A stretch of DNA of 64,000 bases. Origin: Hordeum vulgare subsp. vulgare. Its lineage: Eukaryota; Streptophyta; Magnoliopsida; Poales; Poaceae. The notes under the pieces were generated by a model. The model worked only from the letters and a program-made list of their open reading frames with translations. It was not told the DNA's origin and did no database searches. The stretch is from contig NC_058521.1 of NCBI RefSeq assembly GCF_904849725.1, positions 426,702,676 through 426,766,675 on the forward strand, read 5' to 3'. Positions 1 to 10,361 of the stretch are shown piece by piece (the first letter of the stretch is position 1; the number at the start of each line of letters is the position of its first letter). A program made the position numbers and the translations under genes.

Positions 1-7
1 CTTTGAT

Positions 8-319
8 TTATACCTTGGAGATCTGCACATGATTCTCCAGCAAAATAACTTCACGAGAAAGGGAAATATTGCGAGCACGAGTTGTTTCACAAAACCTCAA
101 GAGTAAAATAAAGGATGGAGACAACACATGGAGGAAGCGTTGGAGAAAATCCACTCCTTCAACATCTTCAATGTTGAACATAGGTTGAACTTCCTCCCTG
201 GCTTGGGTTTTCTCCTTAGCTTTGTCCCTGCCTTCCATGACTTCTACTCTTTTCAGATCAGCATCTGCTTCTTCATGAACTTGAGGGAAATTATTCTCCC
301 CAACAGATTCCTGAGACAT
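8..319 (-). CDS. Accessory 3' ORF of gypsy element 1, function unknown
   Basis: A 103-codon frame lies downstream of pol and starts MSQESVGENN. Its N-terminal third is acidic and charged. The second half reads DVEGVDFLQRF, then a hydrophobic stretch LSPSFILLLRF, then LSREVILLENH. It has no motif of a known enzyme. Its place after integrase suggests an extra element-encoded protein of the kind seen in some grass gypsies. The stop at 8-10 could be a nonsense change, because the window ends before the rest can be checked. Confidence 0.45.
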   Translation of the reverse strand: MSQESVGENNFPQVHEEADADLKRVEVMEGRDKAKEKTQAREEVQPMFNIEDVEGVDFLQRFLHVLSPSFILLLRFCETTRARNISLSREVILLENHVQISKV

Positions 320-601
320 CTTTGCTCTAAATCTGCGGCAGAAAACAGGTTTGAAATGAAAACAGAGGAAAACTGCGTGATACGCAGATCAAAACCCTCG
401 GGTGTATATATAATGATTTTTTCTGGACCAGAAGGAGTGCTCTGCAAGAAAACGGAGTCCGGGAGGCACACGAGGTGCCCACAAGCCCTGATGCCGCGGC
501 CAGGGGGGCTGCGGTGACCAAGCTTGTGGCAGCCTCATGCGCTCTCGGGACTGCTTTTTATTTTTCTATTTTTCCATAAATTCCAAAACGGAGAAAATTT
601 C
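320..601. other. Non-coding 3' region of gypsy element 1
   Basis: No convincing ORF. A short GC-rich part around 465-520 (wording such as GTGCCCACAAGCCCTGA) resembles part of the element's own LTR near 11548-11566, but too little matches to call a second LTR here. Confidence 0.4.
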
Positions 602-1497
602 CTACTGGAAAAGTTTTGGAGTCCAATTACCTACCGAAACACATACCTCTTCGTTTTCGGAGTCTGAAACAGGCTGATAAACATCCCTTATGTACTCCTC
701 TGGAGTTATGATATTGATGATATTGGTCTCAACATTTATGGGAGTACCAGAGATATAATGCTTGATTCTTTGCCCATTTACCACTCTAGGAAAATTACCT
801 TCCGTGTTATGATTTTGATGGCACCGGAACGATATACTTCCTCGACAATGTAGGGACCTTCCCATTCAGAGGGAAGCTAGCCTGCGAAGAATCTTAAGCG
901 AGAATTGTATAGCAGGACATAATCACCTACATTGAACTATCGTTTTTGTATTATTTTATCGTGCCATCTCTTAACCTTTTCCTTGAACAACTTGGCATTC
1001 TCATATGCCTGGGCCCTCCATTCATCTAATGAGCTGATATCAAACAACCGCTTCTCACCGACAAGTTTGAAATCGAAGTTGAGCTCTTTGATTGCCCAAT
1101 AAGCTTTGTGTTCCAGCTCAAGAGGTAAATGACAGGCCTTACCGTAAACCATTTTATATGGCGACATGCCCATGGGATTCTTATAAGCAGTCCTATAAGC
1201 CCATAGTGCATCATCAAGTTTGCTAGACCAATTCTTTCGATATCTATTGACAGTGTTTTGTAGGATCAATTTGATCTCCCTATTACTCAACTCCACTTGA
1301 CCACTACACTGAGGATGATAAGGAGATGCAACTCTATGGTTGACATCATACTTAGCGAGCATCTTGCGGAAAACACCATGAATGAAGTGTGAACCGCCAT
1401 CAGTCATCAGATATCTAGGGACTCCAAATCTTGGGAAAATGACTTCTTTAAGCATCTTAATAGAGGTGTGGTGATCAGCATTTCTAGTGGGGATAGC
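602..1497 (-). pseudogene. pol: Integrase catalytic core and C-terminal part, gypsy element 1 pol (broken)
   Basis: On the minus strand this continues from the integrase zinc region. The frame 1455-937 shows the second catalytic Asp block ([12 protein letters not shown]) and the Glu block ([17 protein letters not shown]), the D..D35E part of a retroviral-type integrase that inserts the cDNA. The first Asp (GFDYMGP) lies just upstream in the neighbouring fragment. The C-terminal tail around 865-602 contains VNGQRIKHYI, as in grass gypsy integrases. In-frame stops separate the pieces near 1498, 935 and 880, so no intact enzyme is made. Confidence 0.88.
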
Positions 1498-2538
1498 TTA
1501 TACCCACTTAGTGATGTAATCGACATCAACTAAGATGTGAGTATACCCATTGGAACTCGGGAAAGGTCCCATATAATCAAAGCCCCAGACATCAAATGGT
1601 TCAATGACAAGTGAATAGTTCATAGGCATTTCCTGACGCTTACTGATGTTCCCTATTCTTTGGCATTCGTCACAACACAAGACAAACTTACGGGCATCCT
1701 TGAAGGGAGTGGGCCAATAGAAACCTGATTGCAATAACTTATGAGTAGTTCCGTCTCCAGCATGGTTTCCTCCGTAGGCCTCGGAATGACACTTCTGCTG
1801 GATCTGTCCCTGTTCATGTTCAGGCACACAACGTCTAATAACGCCATCTACTCCTTCCTTATAAAGGTGAGGATCATCCCAAAAGTAGTGTCTCAAATCA
1901 AAGAAGAATTTCTTCTTGTGCTGGTAGGTGAAACTGGGTGGTATGTATTTGTCTATGATATAGTTTGCATAATCAGCATACCAACATGGACTATGTGAAG
2001 TACGGATGACATTCAATTGCTCATCAGGAAATCTGTCATCAATAGGTCCTGGGTCATCATGGACATTCTCTAGCCTAGACAAATTATCTGCTACAGGGTT
2101 ATCAGCACCCTTTCGGTCAACAACGTGCAAATCAAATTCCTGTAGCAGGAGAACCCATCTGATTAGCCTAGGCTTAGCGTCCTTCTTCTCCATAAGGTAC
2201 TTAATAGCAGCATGATCAGAGTGAATAGTGACTTTGGAGTCAACTATATAAGATCTGAATTTTTCACATGCAAACACGACTGCTAAAAACTCCTTCTCCG
2301 TAGTGGCATAGTTTGTCTGGGCACTGTCTAGAGTTTTACTAGCATAGTGAATAACATTCAACTTTTTGTCAACTCTTTGTCCTAGAACAGCACCAACAAC
2401 ATAATCACTAGCATCGCACATGATTTCAAAGGGCAAGTTCCAATCAGGAGGTTGGACAATAGGTGCGGTTATCAAGGCCTTCTTAAGTATTTCGAAAGCT
2501 TCCTCACAATCCTCATCAAAAACAAAAGGAACATCCTT
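1498..2538 (-). pseudogene. pol: RNase H and integrase zinc-binding region, gypsy element 1 pol (broken)
   Basis: A 325-codon frame. The first third is an RNase H domain that degrades RNA of the RNA-DNA hybrid: [41 protein letters not shown] and [12 protein letters not shown] are visible. It is followed by the integrase HHCC zinc finger (His residues in HSEAYGGNH, Cys in CCDECQRIG) and the first integrase Asp in [12 protein letters not shown]. The frame ends in a stop at KWV near 1498, where the family continues into the catalytic core. A TAG near 2539 separates it from RT. Confidence 0.9.
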
Positions 2539-3829
2539 CTACAAGAGGTTGGTAAGAGGCCTAGAAATCTTAGAGAAGTCTTTAAAGAACCTTCTATAGA
2601 AACCAGCATGACCTAGGAAACTTCGTATACCTATGATATCTGTGGGGCAAGGCATTTTCTCAATTACATCAACCTTAGCCTTATCAACTTCAATGCCTTT
2701 CTGAGAGATTTTGTATCCTAAGACGATGCCTTCATTAACCATGAAGTGGCACTTCTCCTAGTTCAAGACAAGGTTGGTATCTTTGCATCTCTGTATGACT
2801 CGACCAATGTTGCTGAGGTAATCGTCAAAGGAAGAACCATAAACAGAGAAATCATCCATGAAAACCTCAACAATCTTTTCACAAAAGTCAGAGAATATAG
2901 CCATCATACACCTTTGAAAGGTGGCAGGTGCATTGCATAAGCCAAAAGGCATACGCCTATAAGCAAAGGTACCGAAAGGGCAGGTGAAAGTGGTTTTCAT
3001 CTGATCAGATTGTGCAACAGGTATTTGCAAGAAACCTGAATAACCGTCTAGAAAGTAGAAGTGTGTATGTTTAGATAGCCTTTCTAGCATTTGGTCGATA
3101 AACAGCAAAGGATAATGGTTTTTCCTGGTTGCCTTGTTCAGTTTCCGGAAGTCTATCACCATCCTATAGCCAGTAATAATCCTTTGTGGGATTAGTTCAT
3201 TCTTATCATTAGGAACGATGGTGATACCTCCCTTCTTAGGTATGCAATGTACTGGACATACCCAATCATTATGAGCAACAGGATAAATGATTCCTACTTC
3301 CAGAAGCTTTAATATTTCTTTCCTCAAGACCTCTTTCATCCTAGGATTTAATCTCCGTTGGTGATTAGCAACTGGCTTAGAATCAGGATCGGTTTTAATC
3401 TTGTGCTGACATGGAGTGGGACTAATACCCTTAAGATCATCAAGAGTATATCCAATACCAGCACGGTGCTTCCTCAAAGTTTTTAATAACTTCTTCTCTT
3501 CGTGATTCGACAGGTGAGCACTAATTATAAACGGATATATCTCCTTCTCATCAAGATAGGCATACTTAAGAGTATCTGGTAATTGTTTTAGCTCGAACAC
3601 AGGATCACCCTTTGGTGGGGGAGGATCCCCAAGCAATTCAACATGCAGATTATTCTTAAGAATAGTATATTGTTCTAAAACAATTTTATCTATCTCATCT
3701 CTTTCATCCATATGCATATCATTTTCATGCTCAAGGAGATATTGCTCTAAAGGATCCGTAGGAGGTACGGCAATAGAGGAAAGAGCAATGATTTCATCCC
3801 TACCAGACGACTCTTTTTCATGAGGTTGT
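2539..3829 (-). pseudogene. pol: Reverse transcriptase, gypsy element 1 pol (5' end cut by insertion)
   Basis: RT copies the element RNA into cDNA. Motifs in order on the minus strand: the linker TDPLEQYLLEHENDMHM, then CVYPVHCIPKKGG-type strand region (VCPVHCIPKKGG), YFLDGYSGFLQIPV (first catalytic Asp), YRRMPFGLCNAPATFQR, and VFMDDFSVYG (the FMDD form of the YxDD box). After 2758 a TAG stands where the family usually has Trp (NLVLN before EKCHFMV), and the thumb/connection region continues as SFLGHAGFYRRF. The gene is cut at 3829 by the copia-like insertion; its upstream half is the Gag-protease frame at 8700-10269. Confidence 0.93.
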
Positions 3830-5674
3830 TGAAAAGGACATCCCTTCATGACTCTTTTCCAAGTCTTTCTTCAAGGAAGTGACTTGGGCCTTGAGCTCTT
3901 TGATTTCCTCTACATGGTTAGTATCAACACAAGTACTAGAGGAAGTATAAGCTTCATTGTTAGAGCAACAAGGCATGGAAAGTAATTCATCACAAGATGT
4001 AGCAACATTATGAGTAGATGAATTACAAGGACTAGCACATGGCAATATAGCTTTTTGACTAGAAGTAGTGCTAATGTCCACATGAGGCTCACTTGATGTT
4101 ACCTTGGTAGTAATAGCCTCATGAGCTAATTTTAGCACATTATGGGATGCTAGAAGATCATCATGAGAGCTTGTGAGCATTACATGGCTTTCTTCAAATT
4201 TCCCATAATTGCTAGATAGCAACTCAAGTTGAGCCCTTAGCTCAACATTCTCCTTTAAAATGGATGCTTCACAAGAAGTAGAGTTAGTAGCACAAGCATC
4301 ATTAATAGCAATAAGAGGAGAAGGCACCTTGGCAAGCTCTTTAGCATATGAAGCTTCAAGTTGAGCATGAGACTCGGTGAGTTCGATGAGCGAGCTCTTA
4401 ATAGCCCTTGAGCCATTTCCGAGGTGCTCATAGTCCTCAAGGAGTTTAGCATGTGCAGCTTGAAGCTTATCATTTTTAGTTCGAAAATCATTAGCCACCA
4501 CGAGAGCTCTATCATAGGATCCCTTTAATCTAGATAATTCTAGAGCAAAGGTTTCCTCAAGAGATTCCTTGGTGGTTTGTTCATTATCAAGAGCTTGAGA
4601 TAGCTCTGCGATCTCATTAGCGTAATCACGCTCATGACCTTGCATTGTCTCAATGGTGGCCTCATGCTCCTCAAGATGAGCTTCCAACTCCTCAATGTAT
4701 TTCTTGCCCTCAGTGACAATAGACATGATTTCCAAGAAGTTGGAACTAGCAAGTTTATTCTTATAAAGAGATTTAAAAATCATTTCACCCTTAATTTTTA
4801 AGGATGCAATATTATCACTCTCTTTATCATTATCCTCATCCCCATTATCATCAACATCATCGTCATGAGATATATTGGAATTCAAAGTAGGAGATACCTT
4901 TGAAGCCTTAGCCATAAGGCAAAAGTGAGTCACAATAGATGATGATGTAGGATCCCTTGAAGCATCATTCAAGGCCACATCTTGTTCCATGGAGTGATGA
5001 ATTTCCTCTACATTGTTAGCACAACAACTCGAGGAAATATATACATTTTTATCATGGCAACAAGATATAGGAGGCATATCATCATGAGATTTAGACAGGC
5101 AGTTTTTACATGATATGCACGGACTATCAACACAAGCATGTGAAACATTTAGAGTGCTCGAAGTGTTAACGCCCAAAGATGAAGCATTGCAATAATATAG
5201 TGATGAGGGATCATCAACAATAAACCCACTTTCATTATTGCAATGGTCACCACTACTCACCATATCATTACCTTGTGGAAATCCACATGTAGGTGAAGTA
5301 GATGAAGTTGAGAAGACCACACGACCGGAGGTGGAGGGAGAACAATCATCCCTGCAAATCTTGGACACACCATATTTGTCTTGAAGCTTTGTCCACAACT
5401 CATGAGCATCCCGGAATGGCATGAGTTGAAATATAACTACATTGTTCAAAGCATCAAAAAGCACATTAGAAGCTTGAGCATTGAGATAAGTGTTTTTCTC
5501 ATCCTTTAAAGATATACTTTGAGAATCCTTTAGAGGATAAAAACCCATATCTAAAATTCGCTCTAAATTTGGGTCCATGACCCTAAAGTGATTAAGCATG
5601 CGAATTACCCAAACATCAAAATTTGTGCCATCGAAACTAAGAGTGTCAGTGAATCCTAAACCCCTAGTCGACAT
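3818..5674 (-). CDS. gag: Gag-like protein of the nested copia-like element
   Basis: A 618-codon open frame starting at 5674, close behind the PBS. The N-terminus (SFDGTNFDVWVIRMLNHFR, then FRDAHELWTKLQDKYG near residue 105) resembles the UBN2/DUF4219-type Gag of plant copia elements, which packages element RNA. Residues 110-270 are rich in Ser, Cys and Asp with no canonical CCHC zinc knuckle. Residues about 285-500 are charged and heptad-like (EELEAHLEEHEATIETMQG), probably a coiled coil. No protease, integrase or RT follows, so the element depended on others. The frame runs through the 12-bp LTR stub and stops inside the host gypsy (TGA at 3818-3820), so the last residues are foreign. Confidence 0.75.
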   Translation of the reverse strand: MSTRGLGFTDTLSFDGTNFDVWVIRMLNHFRVMDPNLERILDMGFYPLKDSQSISLKDEKNTYLNAQASNVLFDALNNVVIFQLMPFRDAHELWTKLQDKYGVSKICRDDCSPSTSGRVVFSTSSTSPTCGFPQGNDMVSSGDHCNNESGFIVDDPSSLYYCNASSLGVNTSSTLNVSHACVDSPCISCKNCLSKSHDDMPPISCCHDKNVYISSSCCANNVEEIHHSMEQDVALNDASRDPTSSSIVTHFCLMAKASKVSPTLNSNISHDDDVDDNGDEDNDKESDNIASLKIKGEMIFKSLYKNKLASSNFLEIMSIVTEGKKYIEELEAHLEEHEATIETMQGHERDYANEIAELSQALDNEQTTKESLEETFALELSRLKGSYDRALVVANDFRTKNDKLQAAHAKLLEDYEHLGNGSRAIKSSLIELTESHAQLEASYAKELAKVPSPLIAINDACATNSTSCEASILKENVELRAQLELLSSNYGKFEESHVMLTSSHDDLLASHNVLKLAHEAITTKVTSSEPHVDISTTSSQKAILPCASPCNSSTHNVATSCDELLSMPCCSNNEAYTSSSTCVDTNHVEEIKELKAQVTSLKKDLEKSHEGMSFSTTS

Positions 5675-5715
5675 CCTTACTATCTAGGTGGTTAAACCTG
5701 ATAAACAGAGACCTA

Positions 5716-5727
5716 GCTCTGATACCA
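5716..5727 (-). other. Primer-binding site, initiator tRNA-Met type
   Basis: The minus strand reads TGGTATCAGAGC, the standard copia primer-binding site complementary to the 3' end of initiator tRNA-Met, two bases inside the LTR boundary at 5730. Confidence 0.88.
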
Positions 5728-6790
5728 ATTGAAAAGGACATGGATGTCGCCTAGAGGGGGGGGTGAATAGGCGCTTTAAAATAGTTAAGGTTTAGGCTTG
5801 AACAAATGCGGAATAAAACTAATCGTTTAATATGTCAAGCACAAAACCTACAAATAACTAGGCTCACCTATGTGCACCAACAACTTATGCTAAGCAAGAT
5901 AAACAACTAAGTGATAGCAAGATATATTACAATAAAGAATATGTCTATCACAAAGTAAAGTGCATAAGTAAAGGGTTCGTGTAAGAGATAACTGAGACAC
6001 GGGGAGACGATGATGTATCCCGAAGTTCACACCCTTGTGGATGCTAATCTCCGTTAGAGCGGTGTGGAGGCACAATGCTCCCCAAGATGCCACTAAGGCC
6101 ACCGTAATCTCCTCACGCCCTCGCACAATGCAAGATGCCGTGATTCCACTAAGGGACCCTTGAGGGCGGTCACCGAACCCGTACAAATGGCAACCCTTGG
6201 GGGCGGTCACCGAACCCGTACACGTGGCAACCCTTGGGGGCGGTTACCGGTACCCGTACAAATTGCTCGGGGCAATCTCCACAACCTAATTGGAGACCCC
6301 GACGCTTCCCGGAGCTTCACACCACATTGATTGAGCTCCGAGACACCACCAAGCTTCTAGGACGCCAAAGCATCCACGAAGAACAATATCAAGGGTACTA
6401 AGTACCAAAGGTAGTAAGCTTCTCAACTTCTCACTTCCACGTATCACCGTGGAGAACTCAAACCGATGCAACTAATGCAATGGCAAGAACACACGAAGTG
6501 GTCAAGTCCCTCACACTCAAATCCCTCCACATCAACAAAAGCTATGGGGAAATATGAGAGGAAGAACAAGGAGCTCACAAAAAACTCCAAGATCAAGATC
6601 CAAGGGGTTCCCCTCACATAGAGGAGAAAGTGATTGGTGGAGATGTGGATCTAGATCTCCTCTCTCTTTTCCCTCAAGAACAAGCAAGAATCATTGGAGG
6701 GATAGAGAGTAACCAAGCTCTAAGAATGTCAACAATGGAGATAGAACAAGAGCTCAACGGATGGATTAGACCAGGGGGGAAGAAGACCCC

Positions 6791-6800
6791 CTTTATATAA
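6791..6800 (-). promoter_or_regulatory. TATA box candidate of the copia-like LTR
   Basis: The minus strand reads TTATATAAAG followed by a G-rich run. It lies inside the LTR, upstream of the Gag ORF, where a U3 promoter is expected. Motif match only. Confidence 0.5.
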
Positions 6801-6847
6801 TGGGGGAAGGAATCAGACCGTTACCCCCACTTTCTGCCCGAGCTGCA

Positions 6848-7185
6848 GCGGTACTACCGCTGGCACTCCAGCGGTACTACCGCCAGCTAGTGGTACTACC
6901 GCTGGCTGCAGCGGTACTACCGCTGGCACTCCAGCGGTACTACCGCTGGCCCCAGCGGTACTACCGCTGGGCCCCTGGTAGTGCAACGGCACTACCACCG
7001 CCAAGAAAGTCTTCGCAAAAAGGTCCATCCACGAACAACCGCTAGGTAGGCGGTACTAAGCTCCTGGAGCGGTACTACCGCTGACCAGGGGCGGTACTAC
7101 CGCCAGCCAGCGGTACTACCGCTTGGGCCAGCGGTACTACCGCCAACTCTAGCGGTACTACCGCTAGGTCCAGCGGTACTACCGC
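6848..7185. repeat. Array of near-palindromic GCGGTACTACCGC units in the LTR
   Basis: The 13-mer GCGGTACTACCGC and close variants occur more than a dozen times, spaced irregularly by short GC-rich linkers (CTGGCACTCCA, CAGCTAGT and others). Each unit is an imperfect palindrome, since its reverse complement differs at the central base only. It lies just outside the TATA-like box at 6791-6800, where it would be upstream of the promoter in element orientation. Confidence 0.9.
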
Positions 7186-7813
7186 TCGCCACTGAAACAG
7201 CCATAACTTTCGCATACGAGCTCCGAATCGAGCAAACCCAAGCTTGTTGGAAATCTTAAGACCATGCGGTTATGAAAATTCCAATGATATAAAGATGTGA
7301 GTCCTCTAAGAATGAAGAACCGGCAAAAACTCCAACATCGAAAACATCATAGTAGTTGCATATGGACTCCGTTTTCGATGAACTCGAGCTTGTCATGAAG
7401 ATGACCATAAGCTCTAAAACTCACAAAGAGAAACACCAAACAAGAACCAAGAAGTATGATGCAAGGATGCAAATGGTTTGAGCTCTCAATGAACGATACG
7501 ATCAAGCTACTCACTTGAGAGCCCCCCTTGATAGAACAACAATCTATCCTAACCAGAAAACCTACCAAGGGCAAACCTATACCTTGCACCTCGTCCTCTT
7601 GAGCTAGATGATGATGATCTTGGCTTCCTCAAGATGGACCACCTTTCTTGATTGTGTTGGCTTGATGAAGACTAGTTGATTTGCTCCCCCATACTCACTA
7701 TGGGTGAGCCATTCTTCAGCATATCTTCACAAGTCCATTGCCACCACAATGGACGGCAAGCTTCAAGCATGCTATCTTCGTGCTGATCCACTTGAACTTG
7801 CACATCGCAATCT

Positions 7814-8612
7814 TGATGACGATCACAACTTGACGTCATACTCCATGGGTTGTATGAGATCTTCCCTTTGACGCAAGCCCATGGAATCACACCTAACCCC
7901 CACATAGAACTCTCACGAAGACCATGGGTTAGTACACAAAAACGTAATGGACAATGCTTACCATACCATGGGATCACTTGATCCCTCTCGGTACATCTTG
8001 TACGCTTTGTGTGTTGATCATCTTGATTTACTCTTTGTCTGAGATCTTGATCAACCATTGATGATGATCACAACTTGACGTCATACTGCATGGGTTGTAT
8101 GAGATCTTCCCTTTGACGCAAGCCCATGGAAACACACCTAACCCCCACATAGAACTCTCACGAAGACCATGGGTTAGTACACAAACACGTAATGGACAAT
8201 GCTTACCATACCATGGGATCACTTGATCCCTCTCGGTACATCTTGTACGCTTTGTGTGTTGATCATCTTGATTTACTCTTTGTCTGAGATCTTGATCAAC
8301 CATGTGTCTCTATGACCATTCTTTGGATAATACCTTGAATACCATCTTGGTCATCATATAAACTCCTAGAACCCAACAAATGGACTTCAAGAAGTGCCTA
8401 TGGACAAATCCATACCATGGGATCACTTGATCCCTCTCGGTACATCTTGTACGCTTTATGTGTTGATCATCTTGATTTACTCTTTGTCTGAGATCTTGAT
8501 CAACCATGTGTCTCTATGACCGTTCTTTGGATAATACCTTGAATACCATCTTGGTCATCATATAAACTCCTTGAACCCAACAGATGGACTTCAAGAAGTG
8601 CCTATAGACAAA
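7814..8612. repeat. Tandem repeats (245-bp and 204-bp periods) in the copia-like LTR
   Basis: A unit beginning TGATGACGATCACAACTTG at 7814 recurs at 8059 (period 245) with few differences. The last part of the unit (ACCATGGGATCACTTGATCC to GATCAACCAT) appears a third time near 8412-8506. The following segment GTGTCTCTATGACC is itself repeated at 8304 and 8508 (period 204). The apparent ORFs across these units (MVDQDLRQRVNQDD, three times) are by-products of the repetition. Confidence 0.88.
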
Positions 8613-8699
8613 TCCTATAAATGTAACTTAAGGCAACCATTAGTCCATAGGAATTTTCATGAAGTACCAAAACCACATATGGAGATATATGCTCCAACA

Positions 8700-10269
8700 G
8701 TTGTCTTCCAAACTTGGAGAAGTTAAATTCATGAGACACACCCTCCAAACTAACAGTGATAGTCTGTTTAACGCAATCAATATGAGCATTGACAGTGTTG
8801 AGAAAGGGTCTACCAAATATGATGGGACAAAAACTATCTTGTGCAGTAGCAAGGACGAGGAAATCAGTAGGATACTTCGTCTTACCACACATGACTTCTA
8901 CGTCTCTCACAATTCCCACAGGGCAGATAGTGTCTCTATTAGCTAGCATAATAGTGACATCAATGGGTTCTAACTCAGCAGGTGCAATCTCATCTTTGAT
9001 TTCATCATATAGGGACCGGGGTATTGCACTAACACTAGCACCCATATCACATAAACCATGATAACAGTGATCTCCTATCTTGACAGAAACAACGAGCAGG
9101 CCAACTACATGTCCGTATTTGTCTTTCGCGTGAGGTTTAGCAATTCTAGCGGAGTCCTCACATAATTTGATAACATGCCCGTCTATGTCTTCGGTTAAGA
9201 GATCTTTGATAATAGCAACACTAGGTTCAACTCTAATTTCCTCAGGGGGTGCAAGTCGTCTAATGTAACCCCTACGTGACACAGTTGAAGTTTTAGAATA
9301 ATCCTTTTTCCTAGCAGGGTAAGGTGGTTTCTCAGTGTAGGCACAAGGAACAATAGGATCATTATAGGCAATGTCTTTCTCTTCAACTAGACTAGGTTTA
9401 ACTATGTTGACTTCTACAAGAGGATGATACTTAAACCACTTCTCTTTGGGAAGATCAACATGATCAGCAAAAGATTCACATAGAGAAGCTACTATCTCAG
9501 AGTCAAGTCCATACTTAGCGCTAAAATGTCTAGAAGTGTTTGTTTCAGCAAAAGATTTAACGCAATCAAACTGGAAATTCATACCTGACTCCTTACCTTC
9601 TTCAAGCTCCCAATCTTCAGAGTTACGTTTGATTCTTTCCAATGAATTCCACTTGTGGTCAATATCCTTCTTCATAAGAGAACCGGTACAAGAAGTGTCA
9701 AGCACGGTAGGATCTTCATGAGAAAGCCGAGCATAAAAGTTTTGAGTGATAATTTCTCTCGAGAGATCATGATTGGGGCGCGAATATAGCATTGATTTAA
9801 GCCTCCCCCAAGCTTGAGCTATGCTTTCCCTGTCACGACGCCAAAAGTTATAAATATAAGTCTGATCACGATGTACTAAATGCATAGGATAAAACTTTTG
9901 ATGAAAGTCCAATTTCAACCGATTGTAGTCCCATGATCCAGTATCATCACATAGCCTATACCATGTCAACGCCTTATCCTTCAAAGATAAAGGAAAGACT
10001 TTCTTCTTTACCTCATCCTCGGGCAAACATGCAAGCTTAAATAAACCACAAACTTCATCTACATAGATTAGATGCAAGTCTGGATGTGATGATCCATCTC
10101 CTGTAAAAGGATTAGCCAGCAGTTTCTCAAGCATACCCGAAGGAATTTCATAAAAGATATTTTCAGTAGGTATCTCAGGTTGAGGAGCAACTCCTCGTGC
10201 TTCCGTTTGTGGTGAATATACCCTGAATAAATTCCTAAAGAAAACAGTTTCCATAGTGACAAGTGACAA
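8700..10269 (-). CDS. gag: Gag and aspartic protease of gypsy element 1 (N-terminal part of a split polyprotein)
   Basis: About 520 codons open from 10269 to the insertion point. The Gag core is visible at residues ~90-140 (FPLSLKDKALTWYRL, then LKLDFHQKFYP), the retrotransposon Gag capsid region. After a charged linker (EKPPYPARKKDYS) the protease domain starts near residue 385 with the active-site block LCDMGASVSAIPRSLYDEI and continues to CPIIFGRPFLNTV, the flap/ILGR-type motif of gypsy proteases. The frame is uninterrupted, unlike the pol part. At 8700 it enters the copia-like LTR and runs on in foreign sequence to a stop near 8602. A start slightly downstream (METVFF) is also possible. 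Confidence 0.88.
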
Positions 10270-10332
10270 TAAATTTCAGCACAGTATATAAAATGTTTCC
10301 CTACCAAATTCCACTTACCAGTGGCGCTGCAC

Positions 10333-10350
10333 TCCCCGGCAACGCCGCCA
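10333..10350 (-). other. Primer-binding site of gypsy element 1
   Basis: The minus strand reads TGGCGGCGTTGCCGGGGA, one base off the TGGCGCCGTTGCCGGGGA site commonly used by grass gypsy elements (tRNA-Asp type as I recall). It lies 11 bases from the LTR end. Confidence 0.75.
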
Positions 10351-10361
10351 GAAAAGAGTTT

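Larger units (their letters stand above)
3830..8699 (-). mobile_element. Copia-like LTR element with a single full LTR, nested in gypsy element 1
   Basis: The boundaries are exact: GTTGT at 3825-3829 and again at 8700-8704, with TG...CA element ends just inside. In element orientation it holds a 5' LTR (8699-5730), a PBS matching initiator tRNA-Met, and one Gag-like ORF. The far end keeps only TGAAAAGGACAT (3830-3841), identical to the LTR terminus at 5730-5741, and then runs straight into coding sequence. So nearly all of the 3' LTR, and any pol, is missing although the target duplication is intact. The PBS and Gag type point to the copia superfamily; no RT is present to confirm it. Confidence 0.9.
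5730..8699 (-). repeat. 5' LTR of the copia-like element (2970 bp)
   Basis: In element orientation it starts TGTTGGAGCATATATC at 8699 and ends ATGTCCTTTTCA at 5730. It is long and carries two repeat arrays: GCGGTACTACCGC units (6848-7185) and 245-bp tandem units (7814-8303). A TATA-like box lies at 6791-6800. Confidence 0.88.

Noticed and set aside
320..601. Possible 3' LTR of gypsy element 1
   Set aside because: Only a short GC-rich phrase resembles the LTR at 10362-11882; no TG/CA boundary or longer match was found.
7672..8507. Three similar minus-strand ORFs (MVDQDLRQRVNQDD)
   Set aside because: They are copies of the tandem repeat inside an LTR rather than a protein family.
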